From positions 65,029,921 through 65,093,920 of the forward strand of contig OZ018321.1 in assembly GCA_963969495.1 (NCBI GenBank): a DNA stretch of 64,000 bases. The letters are read 5' to 3'. The notes beneath the pieces are model-generated. The model searched no databases. It worked only from the letters and a program-made list of their open reading frames with translations, and had not been told where the DNA came from. The translations under genes were made by a program, and so were the position numbers. Source of the stretch: Ceratothoa steindachneri. Its lineage: Eukaryota; Arthropoda; Malacostraca; Isopoda; Cymothoidae. Positions within the stretch are counted from its first letter, which is position 1. The number at the start of each line of letters is the position of its first letter. This document shows, piece after piece, positions 33,325 through 45,115 of this stretch.

Positions 33325-34684
33325 ATTTTTTTAAGAGCTCATCTGGCGAATGCCTACTTGAAATTAGTCGCCGTATTAAAAACTGCCTAGTACTAGGCTA
33401 CTTTAAAATAAGATTCAAGAAGCAAACAAAAAGCCCCCAAGACTAAAAATGAAAAAAAACTGGAAAGGCAACGAGCAGAAAGCAAGCTCCTTCGTCGGGT
33501 GGAGGTCCCTTCGTCGCAGGAACGTGCGACCTTTTAAGAAAACCCCCCCCAAAACTAGTTAAATAAAATGGATAAGGCCGGCATCCCCGAAAAAGTCCAC
33601 AAGTCGACCAGTCAATGTGCAAGCACACATCCCGAGAGTACAAGGGACAGACGGTACCGACCTCACCCATCAGGGTACCGGGACAGGTAACGTGCGCGGA
33701 GATCACCCAGACTGGGATATTCGACAAGAATGTGCCGAACAGTATGGGGGACGACGCAGTCGTCACAATAGGGCGCAGGCGAGCGCTCAATTAAATGGCG
33801 ATGCGTGACACGAGTGTGCCCGATTCATAGACGACAGAGAGCGACCTGAAACCGTTGCAGCATTGGGGGATGGGGCCATGGGAAAAATCGCGGCGCAATG
33901 GCACGCAACTTTAAGTTGCCACGGACCGTCTCCCATCTTCTTTGCCAAGCAGACCGAAGAGCTGCCCGTATTCCTGATATGTATTCTAGGTGTGGAAGAG
34001 CGAAACACTGGTTCGGTCGCCCGGTCCTAGCGGGTTCTTTGGTGGCCTCGTCCGGCGCTCATTCCCCGCAATTCCTACTTGCCCAGGAACACAGCGTAAG
34101 ATAATCTCTACATCCACCTGGCTCACTAAAACCGTGGCATCACGGATATCGCGAACCAGAGGGTGCAGAGATTTCAATGCCTTGAGAGCACTCAGGGCGC
34201 TCTGTGAGTCGCTATGAATCACGATCCGGTTTCTGAACCGGGCACGTCACGTAATCTCACGTACCGAGGGGTGTATTGACACCAATTCAGCGTGAAGTCA
34301 GACGCAGTGCCCGGTAGAGCCCCGGTAGCTTCAAACAGAGGGGATACGGCGTGGAAAACGACCCCCTCTTGGGACTTGGAGCCATCCGTATACACTGCCA
34401 CGGTTCCAGCGTGACACGAGATGGCTCCAAAAAAGCCGAACGCAATACTTCCGGCGCTGTATAAGCTTTGGGAGCAGAGGCGTGGCGATAAAAAGCCAAT
34501 GGTGGTACCATCCAGGTTTGCGTTCCGGGCAGAATCAGGAGCGCCACCGGCCACAGAGCTATATCTAGCTCTCAAAAGAGATTCCTAAACTCTAAGCCCA
34601 AAAGCCTTAGGGTATGACTTGAGTCTCTCGGCGGCATAGACACCGTCGAGATCAGTTGCGGATGCTTTGAGAGCCGTTGGCGAC
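33325..34684 (-). mobile_element. I-like retrotransposon, copy A, 5'-truncated
   Basis: Homologous to the 3' 1.3 kb of the full-length copy (about 35935-37200) and lost upstream of 34684. The minus strand carries the end of the RT region, the RNase H domain (VYTDGSKSQEG near 34390; IHSDSQSALSAL near 34220; VPGQVGIAGNERR near 34060) and the Cys/His C-terminus (near 33720-33790). The Asp of the last RNase H block is gone. The 3' UTR has the perfect palindrome GCCTAGTACTAGGC (33385-33398), and a short T run at about 33331 marks the A tail. Dead by frameshifts. Confidence 0.8.
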
Positions 34685-35265
34685 AAAATATTATTACTGA
34701 TACAAAAGGTGTCTAAATATTTACTGCTGTTAAATCGTAGTTAGAAAAAAATTACCTTCCCTTGACAAATATTGTAGCATGCACTACTGCTGGGGCACCA
34801 TCAATGATAGGCTGATACCGTGATTTGGTTGGATATTTTAAAAATGAAGTTCCAAACTTTTTTGGTATTCATTGTGCGATTCATAGGCATCGAAACACTT
34901 GAGTATAAATCTTCATTCATCATTAAATGTTATAATCAGTAGCATAAAAAAGATAAAAGCCAGTGCCAAAAATGATCAAGTGTTTCGTCAGTTTTGTCAT
35001 GACAATGATGACCAATTTGTTGAGTTATTTTTACACACATAGGTCCCATAGCTCTCAAAGGGTACATTTTTAACTTATAAAAATGTAATTATATGAGAGC
35101 GTTGTGCAGTTTCTTGAAAACCAAAATAAAGTTGATCTTAGCCAAAAAATATAAATTAGATAAAAATGATGATAGTTATGTGCCCTTAACTTTTCTCATT
35201 ATTTATTGAAAGGCTAAATTTATATATTCATAATCTTTCAAAGATGGAATACTAACAGTTTTCAG
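34685..35265. other. No confident gene
   Basis: AT-rich sequence. A minus-strand DGAPA word near 34800 hints at another decayed hAT fragment, but there is too little to call it. Confidence 0.3.
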
Positions 35266-35266
35266 A

Positions 35267-35314
<48 letters not shown>

Positions 35315-35325
35315 ATTATTATCAT
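35266..35325. repeat. (ATT)n microsatellite, probable tail of the host RT element
   Basis: ATT units next to the 3' side of a minus-strand RT element. On that strand it is an (AAT)n tail, a form of 3' end common in non-LTR elements. Confidence 0.8.
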
Positions 35326-35900
35326 CATCAAGCTACCAAAGCCTTCCCCCAAGGTGCAGATACAACAGAATTGAATTTGCACAAAGTACCATGGGTACTG
35401 GAGAAAGGCAGAGGAAACAAAAGAAAACAGGCTCCCAGTAAACCGAAATAATGAATGAGGAGTTACTGTAATAAATAAACATTTAATCGAGACTTAAATG
35501 TAGAGATGTTAAGAGAAGAGATAATATCATTAGGTAATATTCCAAATTTAAACCAATGAAGGAACAAAACACTGAGGAAATTGCACAGTGCAAACATTCA
35601 TAGGATTCATAGCAAAATCATTAAGAATAAGAGTATACCTTGCCACACAGACAGGATTGAAAGGTCCAGGCAAGACACTATGTAACGGATGCCGATTGTT
35701 ATTAGAAACTTTAAATAAAACACTAAGGCACCAACTTGCCACCGATGGTACAAATCAAGGGAAAGCTCAGGAGAGATGAACTTAATAGAATTAAAAGCTC
35801 TATCCAGCAATGTCAAATGGGTGTTGGCCGCAGACATCCAAACAGGAGCTCAGTACTCAAAATGAGGTAAGATGAAAGCATAAAAAGATTTTATTATTGT
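35326..35900 (-). pseudogene. Host RT element, C-terminal part
   Basis: Minus strand: SFYAFILPHFEY, then a frame reading VWMSAANTHLTLLDRAFNSIKF, then HPLHSVLPGPFNP and DFAMNPMN, a typical C-terminal end of a non-LTR RT, with frame changes. The 5' part of the same gene lies at 42797-44170, beyond the I-like insertion. The joining point is marked by the shared 13-bp ggagtcaagacca. Confidence 0.7.
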
Positions 35901-35913
35901 GGAGTCAAGACCA
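35901..35913. repeat. Target-site duplication of the I-like element (3' side)
   Basis: ggagtcaagacca, identical to 42784-42796. Confidence 0.9.
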
Positions 35914-35962
35914 TTTTTTTTTTTTGTTTTAATTAAGGGGCTATCTGGTGACTGCCGACTAA

Positions 35963-35998
35963 GGCATAATGCCGTAAACAAACAGCCTAGTTTTAGGC
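35963..35998 (-). promoter_or_regulatory. 3' UTR palindromes of the I-like element
   Basis: Two close inverted repeats: GGCAT-A-ATGCC (35963-35973) and GCCTA-GTTT-TAGGC (35985-35998). The second is kept as a perfect palindrome in copy A (33385-33398), so it is probably a structured RNA signal near the 3' end, perhaps for RT recognition. Confidence 0.5.
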
Positions 35999-36100
35999 TA
36001 CTTTAAAAAATTAAACAGAAAACAATAAAAAGAAATAACAATAACAATAACAAAGCAATAAAAAAACAATTACAAAAACAACAACAACAATTAAATCGGG

Positions 36101-39100
36101 TTAAATAAAAGGGAGAACGCCGGCCTCCCCCCAAAAGTCAATAAGTCCACCAGTCAAAGTACACGCACTCATCCCGAGCACAAGGGACAGGCGGTAGCGA
36201 CCCCGCCCATCCCGGTACCGGGACAGGTGTCGTGCGCGAAGATCACCCAGACTTGGACATTCGACAAGAATGTGCCGAACAGTCTGGGGGACGACGCAGT
36301 CGTTGCAATAGGGCGCAGGCGAGCGCTCCATCAGATAGCGATGCGTCACACGAGTGTGTCCGATTCGGAGACGACAGAAAGCAACCTGAAGCCGCCGCGG
36401 CATTGGGGGATAGGTCCATGGGAACAGTCGCGGCGCAATGGCCGGCAACTTTAAGTTCCCTTCGACCGTCTCCCATCTTCTTTGCCAAGCAGTCCGAAGA
36501 GCTGCCCGTATTCATGCCATGTAGTCGGTGTGAGGAAGAGCGAAACGCTGGTCCGGTCGCAGAGTCCTCGCGGACTCTTTGGCGCCCTCATCGGCGCGCT
36601 CATTCCCCGCAATTCCTACATGTCCAGGAACCCAGCAGAAGATAATCTCGACATCTGCCCGGCTCGCCAAAACCGTGGCGTCACGGATATCGCGAACCAG
36701 GGGATGCGGAGATTCCAATGCCCCGAGAGCACTCAGGGCGCTTTGTGAGTCGCTATAGATCACAATCCGGTCTCCGAACCGGGCACGTCGCGTAATCTCC
36801 CGTACCGAGTGGTGTATTGCCACCAGCTCGGCCGTGAAGACAGACGCAGCGCCTGGTAGAGCCCCGCTGACTTCAAACAGAGGGGATAGGGCGTGGAAGC
36901 CGACCCCCTCTTGGGACTTGGAGCCATCCGTATACACTGGCACGGTACCAGCGTGACACGATGTGTGATCCAAAAAGGTCGAACGCAATACTCCCGGCGC
37001 AGTACAAGCTTTGGGAGCAGAGGCGTGGTGACAAATAGCCAAATGTGGTACCCTCCAGGGTGGCGTCCTGGGCAGAACCAGGGGCGCCACCGGCCCGAGA
37101 GCTATATCTACCTCTCGAAGGAGTTTCCTGGCCCTAAACCCAAAAGGCTTAGGGTATGACTAGCGTCTCTCAGCGGCATAGGCACCATCGAGATCAGCTG
37201 CGGATGCAGTGAGAGCTGTTGGCGACTGAGGGAGGCGCCGGGCTCGCGCGTACAGGCGAGTGATGCACTGCACGCGGCGCAGAGCGAGTGGCATCTCCCC
37301 AGCATCGACCAACAGGCTCTCAATGGGGGAAGTGCGGAAGGCACCGGTCGCAAGGCGAAGGCCGGTGTGGTGGATTGAATCCACCTTCCCCAATAAACGC
37401 TCGGCTGCTGATGCATAAAACTCGCATCCGTAGTCGAGCTTCGAGCGAACAAAGAATCGATAAAAAAGTAAGGCGGTAGCCCTATCAGTGCCCCAAGCGC
37501 TGAACGTCACGGAACGGAGAATGTCCATGGCGCGGGTACAAGAGACCCTAAGGCTGCGAATATGAGCCTCCCAGGTGAGGCGTCGGTCGAATACAAGACC
37601 AAGGAAACGGTGAGACTCAACCACATCTAGGCGCACCCTATTAAGAAACAAATCTGGGTCGGGGTGAAGCCGTGGATGGCGGCAGAAGTGCACCACCTTA
37701 GTCTTGGCCAAAGAAAAATGAAACCTGTGCGCTTCGGCATAGCGAGAGACGCGGTTCAATGCCTGTTGGAGTCGACGCTCCAGAGTTGGCATCTGGGCCG
37801 CGCCAAAAGAGATCGAAAGGTCGTCCACGTAGAGCGTAGCGAGAACATCTTCTGGCAGAACCGAGGTGATGCCGTTGATGCTCAGGGCAAAGAGTGTGAC
37901 ACTGAGAACACTTTCCTGCGGGACACCCTCTTCCTGCTCCTTTGGGGCAGAGAGGGCTCCCCCCACCCGTACGCGGAATCGACGATCTCGAAAAAATTCA
38001 GATAAAAAACATTGGGAGGCGTCCCCTCGCCCCCATCGTGTGGAGAGTCTCCATGATACCGTATCGCCATGCGGTATCATAGGCCTTCTCCAGATCAAAA
38101 AACACCGTGGCGTAGTGCTGTCTACGAAGGAAAGCCTCGCAGACGGCATTTTCCAGTCGGAGCAGAGCATCCGACGTGGAGTGGAACTTACGGAAGCCGC
38201 ACTGTGCAGAAGACAGATGGCCTCCGCTGTCCAGGAAATAGGCTAATCTAACATTTACCAATTTCTCCATCAACTTGCACACGCAAGAGGTTAGAGAGAT
38301 TGGACGGAAACCGGTCGGATTAGAGTGATCTCTACACGGCTTGCGAACGGCGAGCACAGTAGCGATTCGCCAGGAGTCTGGGAGAAGACCCTCCACCCAG
38401 ATCCTGTTGAACAAATCTAACAGAAAGGCCATGCCTCGCTCACCCAGGTGTAGAAGCATGGCGTACGGGACATCGTCCGGACCATGGGCGGTGTCCGCGC
38501 ACGAAGCGAGAGCGGAACGCAACTCACTCACAGTAAACTTGTCGTTGAAGGGTTCTCCGCCTCTGGAGGTAAAGTCCATCCGGTGGCCTTCCGCGACATC
38601 ACGACGTGCATTGAATGCTGGCGGAGCAGCATCACGGCTAGAGAATGCGGAAAAAGCGGTCGCTAAGGATTCCGCCACGGACGCGGGGTCCGAGATTGCG
38701 GTCCCATTCTCTTGGAGAACAGGAGGGGGGACCTGCGAGAACTTGCCCCGAATCCTTTTGACTCGCTTCCACACCTCAGCTAAAGGGGTCTTCCCGTTAA
38801 GTGAAGACACGTATGCCCGCCAAGAAGAGCGGCGGGCGTGCTTCGAAACATACCGGAACCTAGCCCTAGCCCGACGAAATTCAGCGACAGTGAAATCGTT
38901 CGGGCGGCGCTTATAGCGCATGTAGGCATAACGCTTCTGTTTGAGAGCCGTCTCACACTCGGCCGACCACCATGGGAGTGGTCGTTGTGCAAAACGGCCA
39001 GACGTCCTAGGAATAGTAGTCAGGCCCACGGTGATGAGGTTGCCGGAGAAGAACTCAACGGCCTCATCTACCGACCTAAACTCGTCGACTGAGATAGAGA

Positions 39101-39835
39101 ATTCAGTCATTTCCTGAAATGCAGGCCACCGCGCCCGGGCCAAGCACCACCGAGGTGGTCTCTCAGGCGGCAGTTGACCTGAAAAGGATATTTGAATGGG
39201 AAAGTGATCACTACCATGGAGGTCATCGACCACCCCCCAATCAAAATCAGGCTGTGCATCCGAAGAGCACAAAGATAGGTCAAGGCAAGAAAATGAAGCG
39301 GTTCTCGGACAGTGATGCGTAAACTCATCCACGTTTAGGACACCCATCTCAAGCTCTTCGATCAGATCGGCAAGGACTTGTCCCCTGGGATTTATGGAGT
39401 AATCTCCCCAGAGAGGATGCCTGCCGTTCAGATCTCCAAGCAAGAGATAGGGCCTCGGCAACCGTGCCACGACGCGGCGGAAGTCCCCGCGTCGAAGACA
39501 GCTGACGGTGGAATGTACGCACAAATGATAGTATACCTCCTATCCAGGTGCAGCTGCACAGCCACTGCCTGAAAGGAGGTATCTAAAGAGAAAGGAAGAA
39601 CGGAGACATCATGCCGGGTGTAAACCGCGCATCCCCCAGCCCGGCCATCCCACGGTGGTGTGGTCGCAAGACCCTTATACCCCGGGAGGGAAGGCAGCGG
39701 GCACGCGCCTAGCATGGTCTCCTGCAAAAAAATAGCTAACGGGGAACGGGACGAGACGAGCCTCCGCAGCTCCTCCCAGTTGGCCCCGAGTCCACCGCAA
39801 TTCCATTGAAGGAATATGCCCTCCAGGCCTAGCTC
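36101..39835 (-). pseudogene. I-like ORF2: endonuclease, reverse transcriptase, RNase H
   Basis: About 1,245 codons. Endonuclease: IFLQWNCGGLGANWEEL near 39820, LLGDLNGRHPLWGD near 39440 and GSDHFPIQISF near 39200. A connector follows, then RT: FRPISLTSCVCKLMEKL, VFFDLEKAYDTAWR (motif A) near 38090, LYVDDLSISFG (motif C, YVDD) near 37820. RNase H has all four acidic residues: VYTDGSK, TAELVAI, YSDSQSAL and NERADEGA (36990-36610). It ends with a Cys/His block, CNDCVVPQTVRHILVEC. Damage seen: frameshifts near 39510 and 38010, a TAG at about 37160 where copy A has AAG, and a TGA at about 36512. Otherwise complete. Confidence 0.88.
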
Positions 39836-42163
39836 GGAGGAGACGCGGGGGCCCTCCTCGAATTGAAGACCCTCACGGGAATGGCCGTACGCTTCCCGGG
39901 GGCAAAACCCCGGGCGCTGTTGGCCGGACAGAGCGCTGAAGGCGCTGTCGCCTTCGAGGACTTATTGGGGGAGGTTGGGCTCGCCATGCGTGTCTTTTCC
40001 TCCCTCCGCCTCGAAACCTTAGGCGGGCGTTGCGGCTTGGGAGGCGGGGGGCCCTCTTTTCGAGGAACCACCGTCTCCGAGCCACTCGCTCCACCTCGGG
40101 GCGTGGGCGAAGGGGCCGAAGCTCCTTTGTTGCTGTCCTCCTTTCGGGGAACAGCTTTAGGAACCCCGGAAGATGGCCTAGCGACCATCTTCAGGGGTGT
40201 TGCCTCCTGTGAGTCTAACGACTCTGTGGAGGCGCGTGGCCGTTTCGCCTTACGGGAAACGGTCACGCTGGGGGAAGAGGGGGGGCGCCCTGGTTTTAGC
40301 CGGGGCTGGGTGTGAACTCTTTTTGCCGCCAGCTTTACCAGGGGAGCGCCCGGGTGTAGTAGAGCCCGCAGAAGGGCTCCGAATGGGCGCGGAAACAACT
40401 GTGCTCGTTGGCCTGGATGGGCCAGGAGCAGAGGGTGCTTTTCTAACTATTGAGGCATATCACGTCCCAGGCAGAGCCGGGCGCGCCAGGACCAAGTCCT
40501 TAGCCTCGCGGAATGAGAGTCGATCCTGGGCCTGAACGGCCAGGATTTCTTTCTCAAGGAGATATGCACCACATTGCTTCGAAGAAGCAGGGTGCGGCTC
40601 TCCGCAATTGACACACTTGGCCACACACGATTTGAACTTATCGTGTGCGACCTTGGAGCAATTTACACAGACTTCGGGTGACCCCGATTTTGCACGTCTA
40701 CATGATCGATTCGTGTGGCCGAAGCGGTGACAGTAATAGCACCGCCGCGGCAGTGGCACGAATGCCTTCACGCGGTAGCGGTACCAACCGGCACGCACCG
40801 ACTCAGGGAGCTTGTCACAGTCGAACGTGACGAAGAGTGTAGGGGTGGGTCTCGAGGCCCCTCCCTGTTTTCTCATCACACGTTTGACCTTGACAGCCCC
40901 ATGGTCGTCCAGCTCTAGGGTGATGTCTTCTATGGAGTAGTCAACGAGTTCCCTTGAAAAAACTACTCCTTTTACAAAGTTCATGGTAGAGTGCGGCGTC
41001 ACACTCACCGGGGTGCCATGAAGTGTCCGAAGAGCACTTATCTTGGCCGCCTCGGCGGGATTCGCCGCATTCGCCAGAAGGCTCCCGTCCGAGAAACGGG
41101 TTACCTTCGGCTCTCTACCAATTGCACTAGCTAATCCTCTCCTCTGATGGATCATGTTGCCCTTGGACAACATGCTGCCATCAGTGGAGCGAATAACGAG
41201 TAAGTGTTTGAAGCCAGCGGGCTCGAAAACGCCAGGTAACCTCTCAATCAGGGGCCCCGATTTCATCGAGGCTCCGCCCTGTGCACTTTTGGTCTTTGTC
41301 ATCGTCAGGAGCTCCGTACCCGGGGAAGCAGAGGGCCCGGATGTGCCGATCTTGGCTTGGTCACTTGCCAAAGTGGCAGCAGAACCATCCGTCCCCGTAG
41401 CCCCCGCGGATTGAGAGGAGCCCCGAGTCTTCTTCGTCTTTTTGGTCCTTTTCTTTTTTGGAGAGGAGGGCGGGGAATGAACCCACTTCTCACCCCCGCC
41501 GGTAGAAGCCCCCAGGCCAGATGGACCGGCCTCAGCCAGGTCCTTCTCCGAAATGGAGAAGGTCCTGGTAGTCGCAGGGGCATCATCCGGAGGAGATCCC
41601 TCCCCTCCTTGTACTGCCTGAGAATCTACAGCCGTTTGATGAGGACCTTGCATAGGGGCGGATTCGGGTTCGGTGCTTGGCGCCGAGCCCGGATTCCCCC
41701 CCATGGATGGCCCTACCTTCTGAGGCTGGTTTTCCTCAAGGACCATGTCTATCACAGGAGGGGCCTCCAGTTGGCCATCCCCTCCCAGGACATCGCAGGT
41801 CCCCTTGGCAGCGTCATAAGTCTTTAGTGGGGAGGCACAGGCCTTGACCCCGGCAAGGTTTAATATTTTTGCCAGCAGGTCTTTTGAGGGAAGCGACCGA
41901 AGGGGCCTGGCTTCCCTCTTCCCCCTAAGGGAGGTTGCCCTACCGAGCCGCTTGTACGAGGGGCGGTCGGCAATGGGCTGCCTGCTGGCTTTCTTGGCAG
42001 TCCCCTTAGAAAGCCAAGGAGGGACTGCCGCTGGAGATAGGGAGGTGCCCGAAAGCACCTCCAGAGAAGGGGGTGAGGGGGAGTCCCCTACACCCGTAGG
42101 CGTAGGAGAGGAGTAAGCCTCCTCTCCGGTTACAGAGGTATGGAGGGTCCCCTGCGCAAGCAC
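39829..42163 (-). pseudogene. I-like ORF1, nucleic-acid-binding protein
   Basis: The ATG at 42163 opens 567 codons to a TGA near 40460. The Pro/Ser/Lys-rich first half has no fold I recognise. The second half contains an RNA-binding-like region (VVFSRELVDYSIEDITLELDD, then TLFVTFDCDKLPE) and three zinc knuckles: CYYCHRFGHTNRSC, CVNCSKVAHDKFKSC and CVNCGEPHPASSKQC. After the TGA the same frame continues until a run of seven C bases near 40290, where a one-base slip occurs. From there to 39829 a Pro/Ser/Lys/Arg-rich tail is open. One stop and one homopolymer shift therefore separate it from a protein of about 775 residues. Confidence 0.82.
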
Positions 42164-42783
42164 AGGGGGGGGAGGGGACCTCCATCTTTTCTGTGGAGCT
42201 GCACGAGGGCGGCTCCGTTGTTTTAGGGGGAATTAAGGGGAGATGTTTTTTTTTTTCATCATTGGGCATGGTGACCCTCTTTGTTTTACGGGACGCAATC
42301 GCTCACCACCTCTTGCAGTAGCCCACACTGCAAGAGGTGCTTACAGGCCCGGCAGAGCCAGGCGCCGCCATTTGGGACCACCCCTCCCGCCTGGTGGCCT
42401 GGCAGTCCTTCGGCATGGCGGCTCCACCTTAGACACGGCGTAAAACAGATAGAATGTGAAGAGGAGAGGAAAAGGGATGTGAGGATGGTATCGGTGGAGA
42501 TGAAGCAGGTTGTTAAAAAACCCCCATCCCGAACCGGAGCTGAGGGGTTAGGGAACAATGTCCCCTCCCCCCTCAGTCCCCATCCGGGGTGGTTGGCTTG
42601 AGAAGAAGGTCAGCATTCTACCCTGTGAAATTAGAGGCTGACCAGAGAAAGTTGTGGGAGAGGTTGTATGAAAAGCGACGAGGTAGGGGAGAAATCAGGC
42701 TATCTGAAGGAAGGAAGAGAGGCTAAGCTGGGGCCGGACGGAGCGCTGGATCCCGTCAGCCCGGCGGCCAGGATGGCAAATCG

Positions 42784-42796
42784 GGAGTCAAGACCA
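42784..42796. repeat. Target-site duplication of the I-like element (5' side)
   Basis: ggagtcaagacca, identical to 35901-35913. Confidence 0.9.
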
Positions 42797-44170
42797 AAAA
42801 GGTTTTCAAACATTTTCGAAGTAAGCCCGTCTTCTGGGCGATTGAGGAAGATATGAAACGAATGTGCTTCTCGAAAGTCAGTTTAGAGTAAAAAAATACC
42901 CCCAGCAAACGCAAACTAGAAACTAGAAACTTCCTCAACCTGTTAACCAGAAATATGCAAACAGGAATGAGGCGGATCCAATATACGGGATCTGCTGTTA
43001 GTAATAGAATACATTTTGCTAGTATTAAGTTTCATGCCCCATAGTTGACACCAATAAGTGATCCTAGCCAGATCTCGGTTCAAGGATGCAGCAACTTCAC
43101 CTCTGTTACTAGGAGAGTTAACAAAGGAGTAAAGTGTAGTATCATCGGCATAACATACAAGGTTATTTTCAAAATCGGTGCCCATATCGGAAGTATAAAT
43201 AACAAAAAAAAACAAAGGACCAAGGACACTGCCATGTGGAACACTAGAAGCAACAGGCACTGAAGCAGAATAAATAGCATCATCAATTAAATATTTTAAG
43301 AAGAATTCCACCAATACCAAGAAGTTTCAACTTATAGATAAGAGCCTTATGGGTTAGCACGTCAAAAACAGAACTCAGATCAATAGTAACGACCCGAGAT
43401 TCAAACCCACGGCCCAGAAAAGACTGCAGAATCCAAATTGAGAATCAGGTAAAAAAATAAAGTTTTCACAGTATTTGGATAGCCGCTTAACCAAAACACG
43501 CTCAAAGATCTTGGATTGAATAGGTGTAATATATATGGGACGGTACTCAGAGGGAGAAGTTGAAGCTGAAACTCACTCCCTTAAGAATAGGAGTGATGTT
43601 GGCCTTACGCCAACAAGATGGAAGATTACCAGACTTCAGGAGCAATCTAAATATTACGGTCAATTTAGGTTCTATAACTGTGGCGCATTTCTTGAAGAAT
43701 AGAGGGAAATAACCATCTGGGTCTGTCCCACCATATGTGTCAAGATCCCAAAGGACAAAGGAATTTATTCAATTCATTGGATCTAAAAGCAACAGAGACA
43801 ATCTTTGGCAATGGAAAACAAGTGAAGGGTAGGGGTAATTCTTGGTTACACTGTTTGTGAATAAAAATATCGGAGAGCAACTTAACTTTTCTTAGTGGAT
43901 CAAAAGACACCGAACCATTAGACTCACGAAGAGGAGGCATACTACAATCCACGCCAAAGAAGGAAGCCTTGAAAGAGGACCACCATTTATATGGTTGGGT
44001 GGGCCAATAAGAACCTCCTACAAATGAGAATTATAAGCAGTTTCACATGCATTATAAATTCTCTGAGCCTAAGCTTTGAGAGTAATATAGTTCTCCCATA
44101 GAAATTGACACCCGTTTCGTTTCCAAAATCATTATTTATTATTGGCCCGAGGCACCTTTCGACCATACTG
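42797..44170 (-). pseudogene. Host RT element, connector and RT part
   Basis: Minus strand, interrupted downstream by the I-like copy. Readable in order: a connector (FFGVDCSMPPL, EPKLTVIFRLLLKSGNLPSCW), the palm region with PHGSVLGPLFFFVIYTSDM and the catalytic CYADDTTLYSF at about 43150, then WGMKLNTSKMYSI and LLGVFFYSKLTFEKHI and AQKTGLLRK near 42810. Motif A is decayed. The VLGPLLF.IYI.D and YADDT blocks define an RT of a non-LTR lineage different from the I-like and X-like ones here. The continuation is at 35900-35326. Confidence 0.75.
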
Positions 44171-44682
44171 GTTATATTCTGGGGCTACACTGATAATATA
44201 AGGTAATTCAGCTATATAAATAAAAAATATATATAGGCATTTTACAAGTTTTTAGAAGAGCAACATTGAGTGTATTGTTTAATATTAAAATATAAATATA
44301 AATATGAGATTAAAATGAAAAATTTTGAGTTTAAAATGAAACTATTTTTGATGGCACATATGATTGAAAAACAACAGGAAAAAACGGCAAAATTAATACA
44401 TCTCTTTCAGAAATAGTACTTGATGTCACGCCTATCTTGCCTGGGTTGCGATGCTTAGAGTCACCGTAAAGAAATAAATGTTGATAAAAATACGGAGAAT
44501 TCTAGTAGTAATTTCCTTATGGATAATGCCTAGATGTGCGCATATACGTGCATTTCAATAACAGAGATTTTAGTAAAATGCTCGAAGCCTGCTCAATCTA
44601 ATTATCCATTGCTCGATTTTTACATTTTTTTTCTCTATGGTTTCGAATATAGATTACTATACCTTCCACATGCTAACTTTTT
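44171..44682. other. No gene recognised
   Basis: AT-rich sequence with no interpretable frame. Confidence 0.35.
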
Positions 44683-45115
44683 AGTCGCGTGCGACTCTAC
44701 ATCTCACTATGTCGGTCGATCCCTGTTTTGTTTGTTTTGTTTTTGTAATAACATTGTAACTGTTCGTTCCATTCTAACGAAATTTTAAATCTCTATGTTG
44801 TTTTACATTCTCTTTCGAATGATATAATTGCCAAAGTTCTCCCAAGGTTAGCCATGGAATTATTTGGCAATAACATCGTAACTATTCGGCCGATTCTTAC
44901 GAAATTTGAAAGCCTTATGTTGTTTTACATTTTCTTTCGAATGATATAATTGCCAAAGTCCTCCCAAAGTTAGCCCGCGAATTATTTGTTTTGCCAATAA
45001 TATCATAACTATTCGCTGATTCTAACAAAATATGAAACCCTTATGTTGTTTTACATTTTCTTTCGAATGATATAATTGCCAAATTCCCCCAAAGGTTAGT
45101 CCATGAAGTATTGAA
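44683..45115 (+). repeat. 124-bp tandem repeat, three units, with hairpin edge
   Basis: GATATAATTGCCAAA recurs at 44821, 44943 and 45069 (122 and 126 bp apart). Each unit also has CAATAA.AT..TAACT.TTCG and TTATGTTGTTTTACATT. The left edge is the inverted repeat AGTCGC-GT-GCGACT (44683-44696) followed by a CTACATCTCACTATGTCGGTCG-type word. That edge and part of one unit recur inverted at 32171-32261. Non-coding. Confidence 0.75.

Larger units (their letters stand above)
35914..42783 (-). mobile_element. Full-length I-like non-LTR retrotransposon, copy B
   Basis: 6870 bp, defined exactly by a perfect 13-bp duplication and a 3' A tail (T run at 35914-35926). Minus-strand order: 5' UTR of about 600 bp (42783-42164), ORF1 with three zinc knuckles, ORF2 with endonuclease, RT, RNase H and a Cys/His C-terminus, then a 3' UTR with palindromes. 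An RNase H domain within ORF2 places it with the I superfamily. The A tail, rather than a TAA tail, is less usual for the I factor itself. Related copies are at 33.3-34.7, 48.0-50.9 and 53.3-53.6 kb. Confidence 0.9.

Noticed and set aside
34685..34870. Possible hAT fragment with a DGAPA word
   Set aside because: One five-residue word in AT-rich sequence is too little.
39863..40315. Plus-strand 150-codon frame with Gly/Ala-rich text
   Set aside because: Antisense to the Pro/Ser/Arg-rich tail of the I-like ORF1; GC-rich sequence keeps the opposite frame open.
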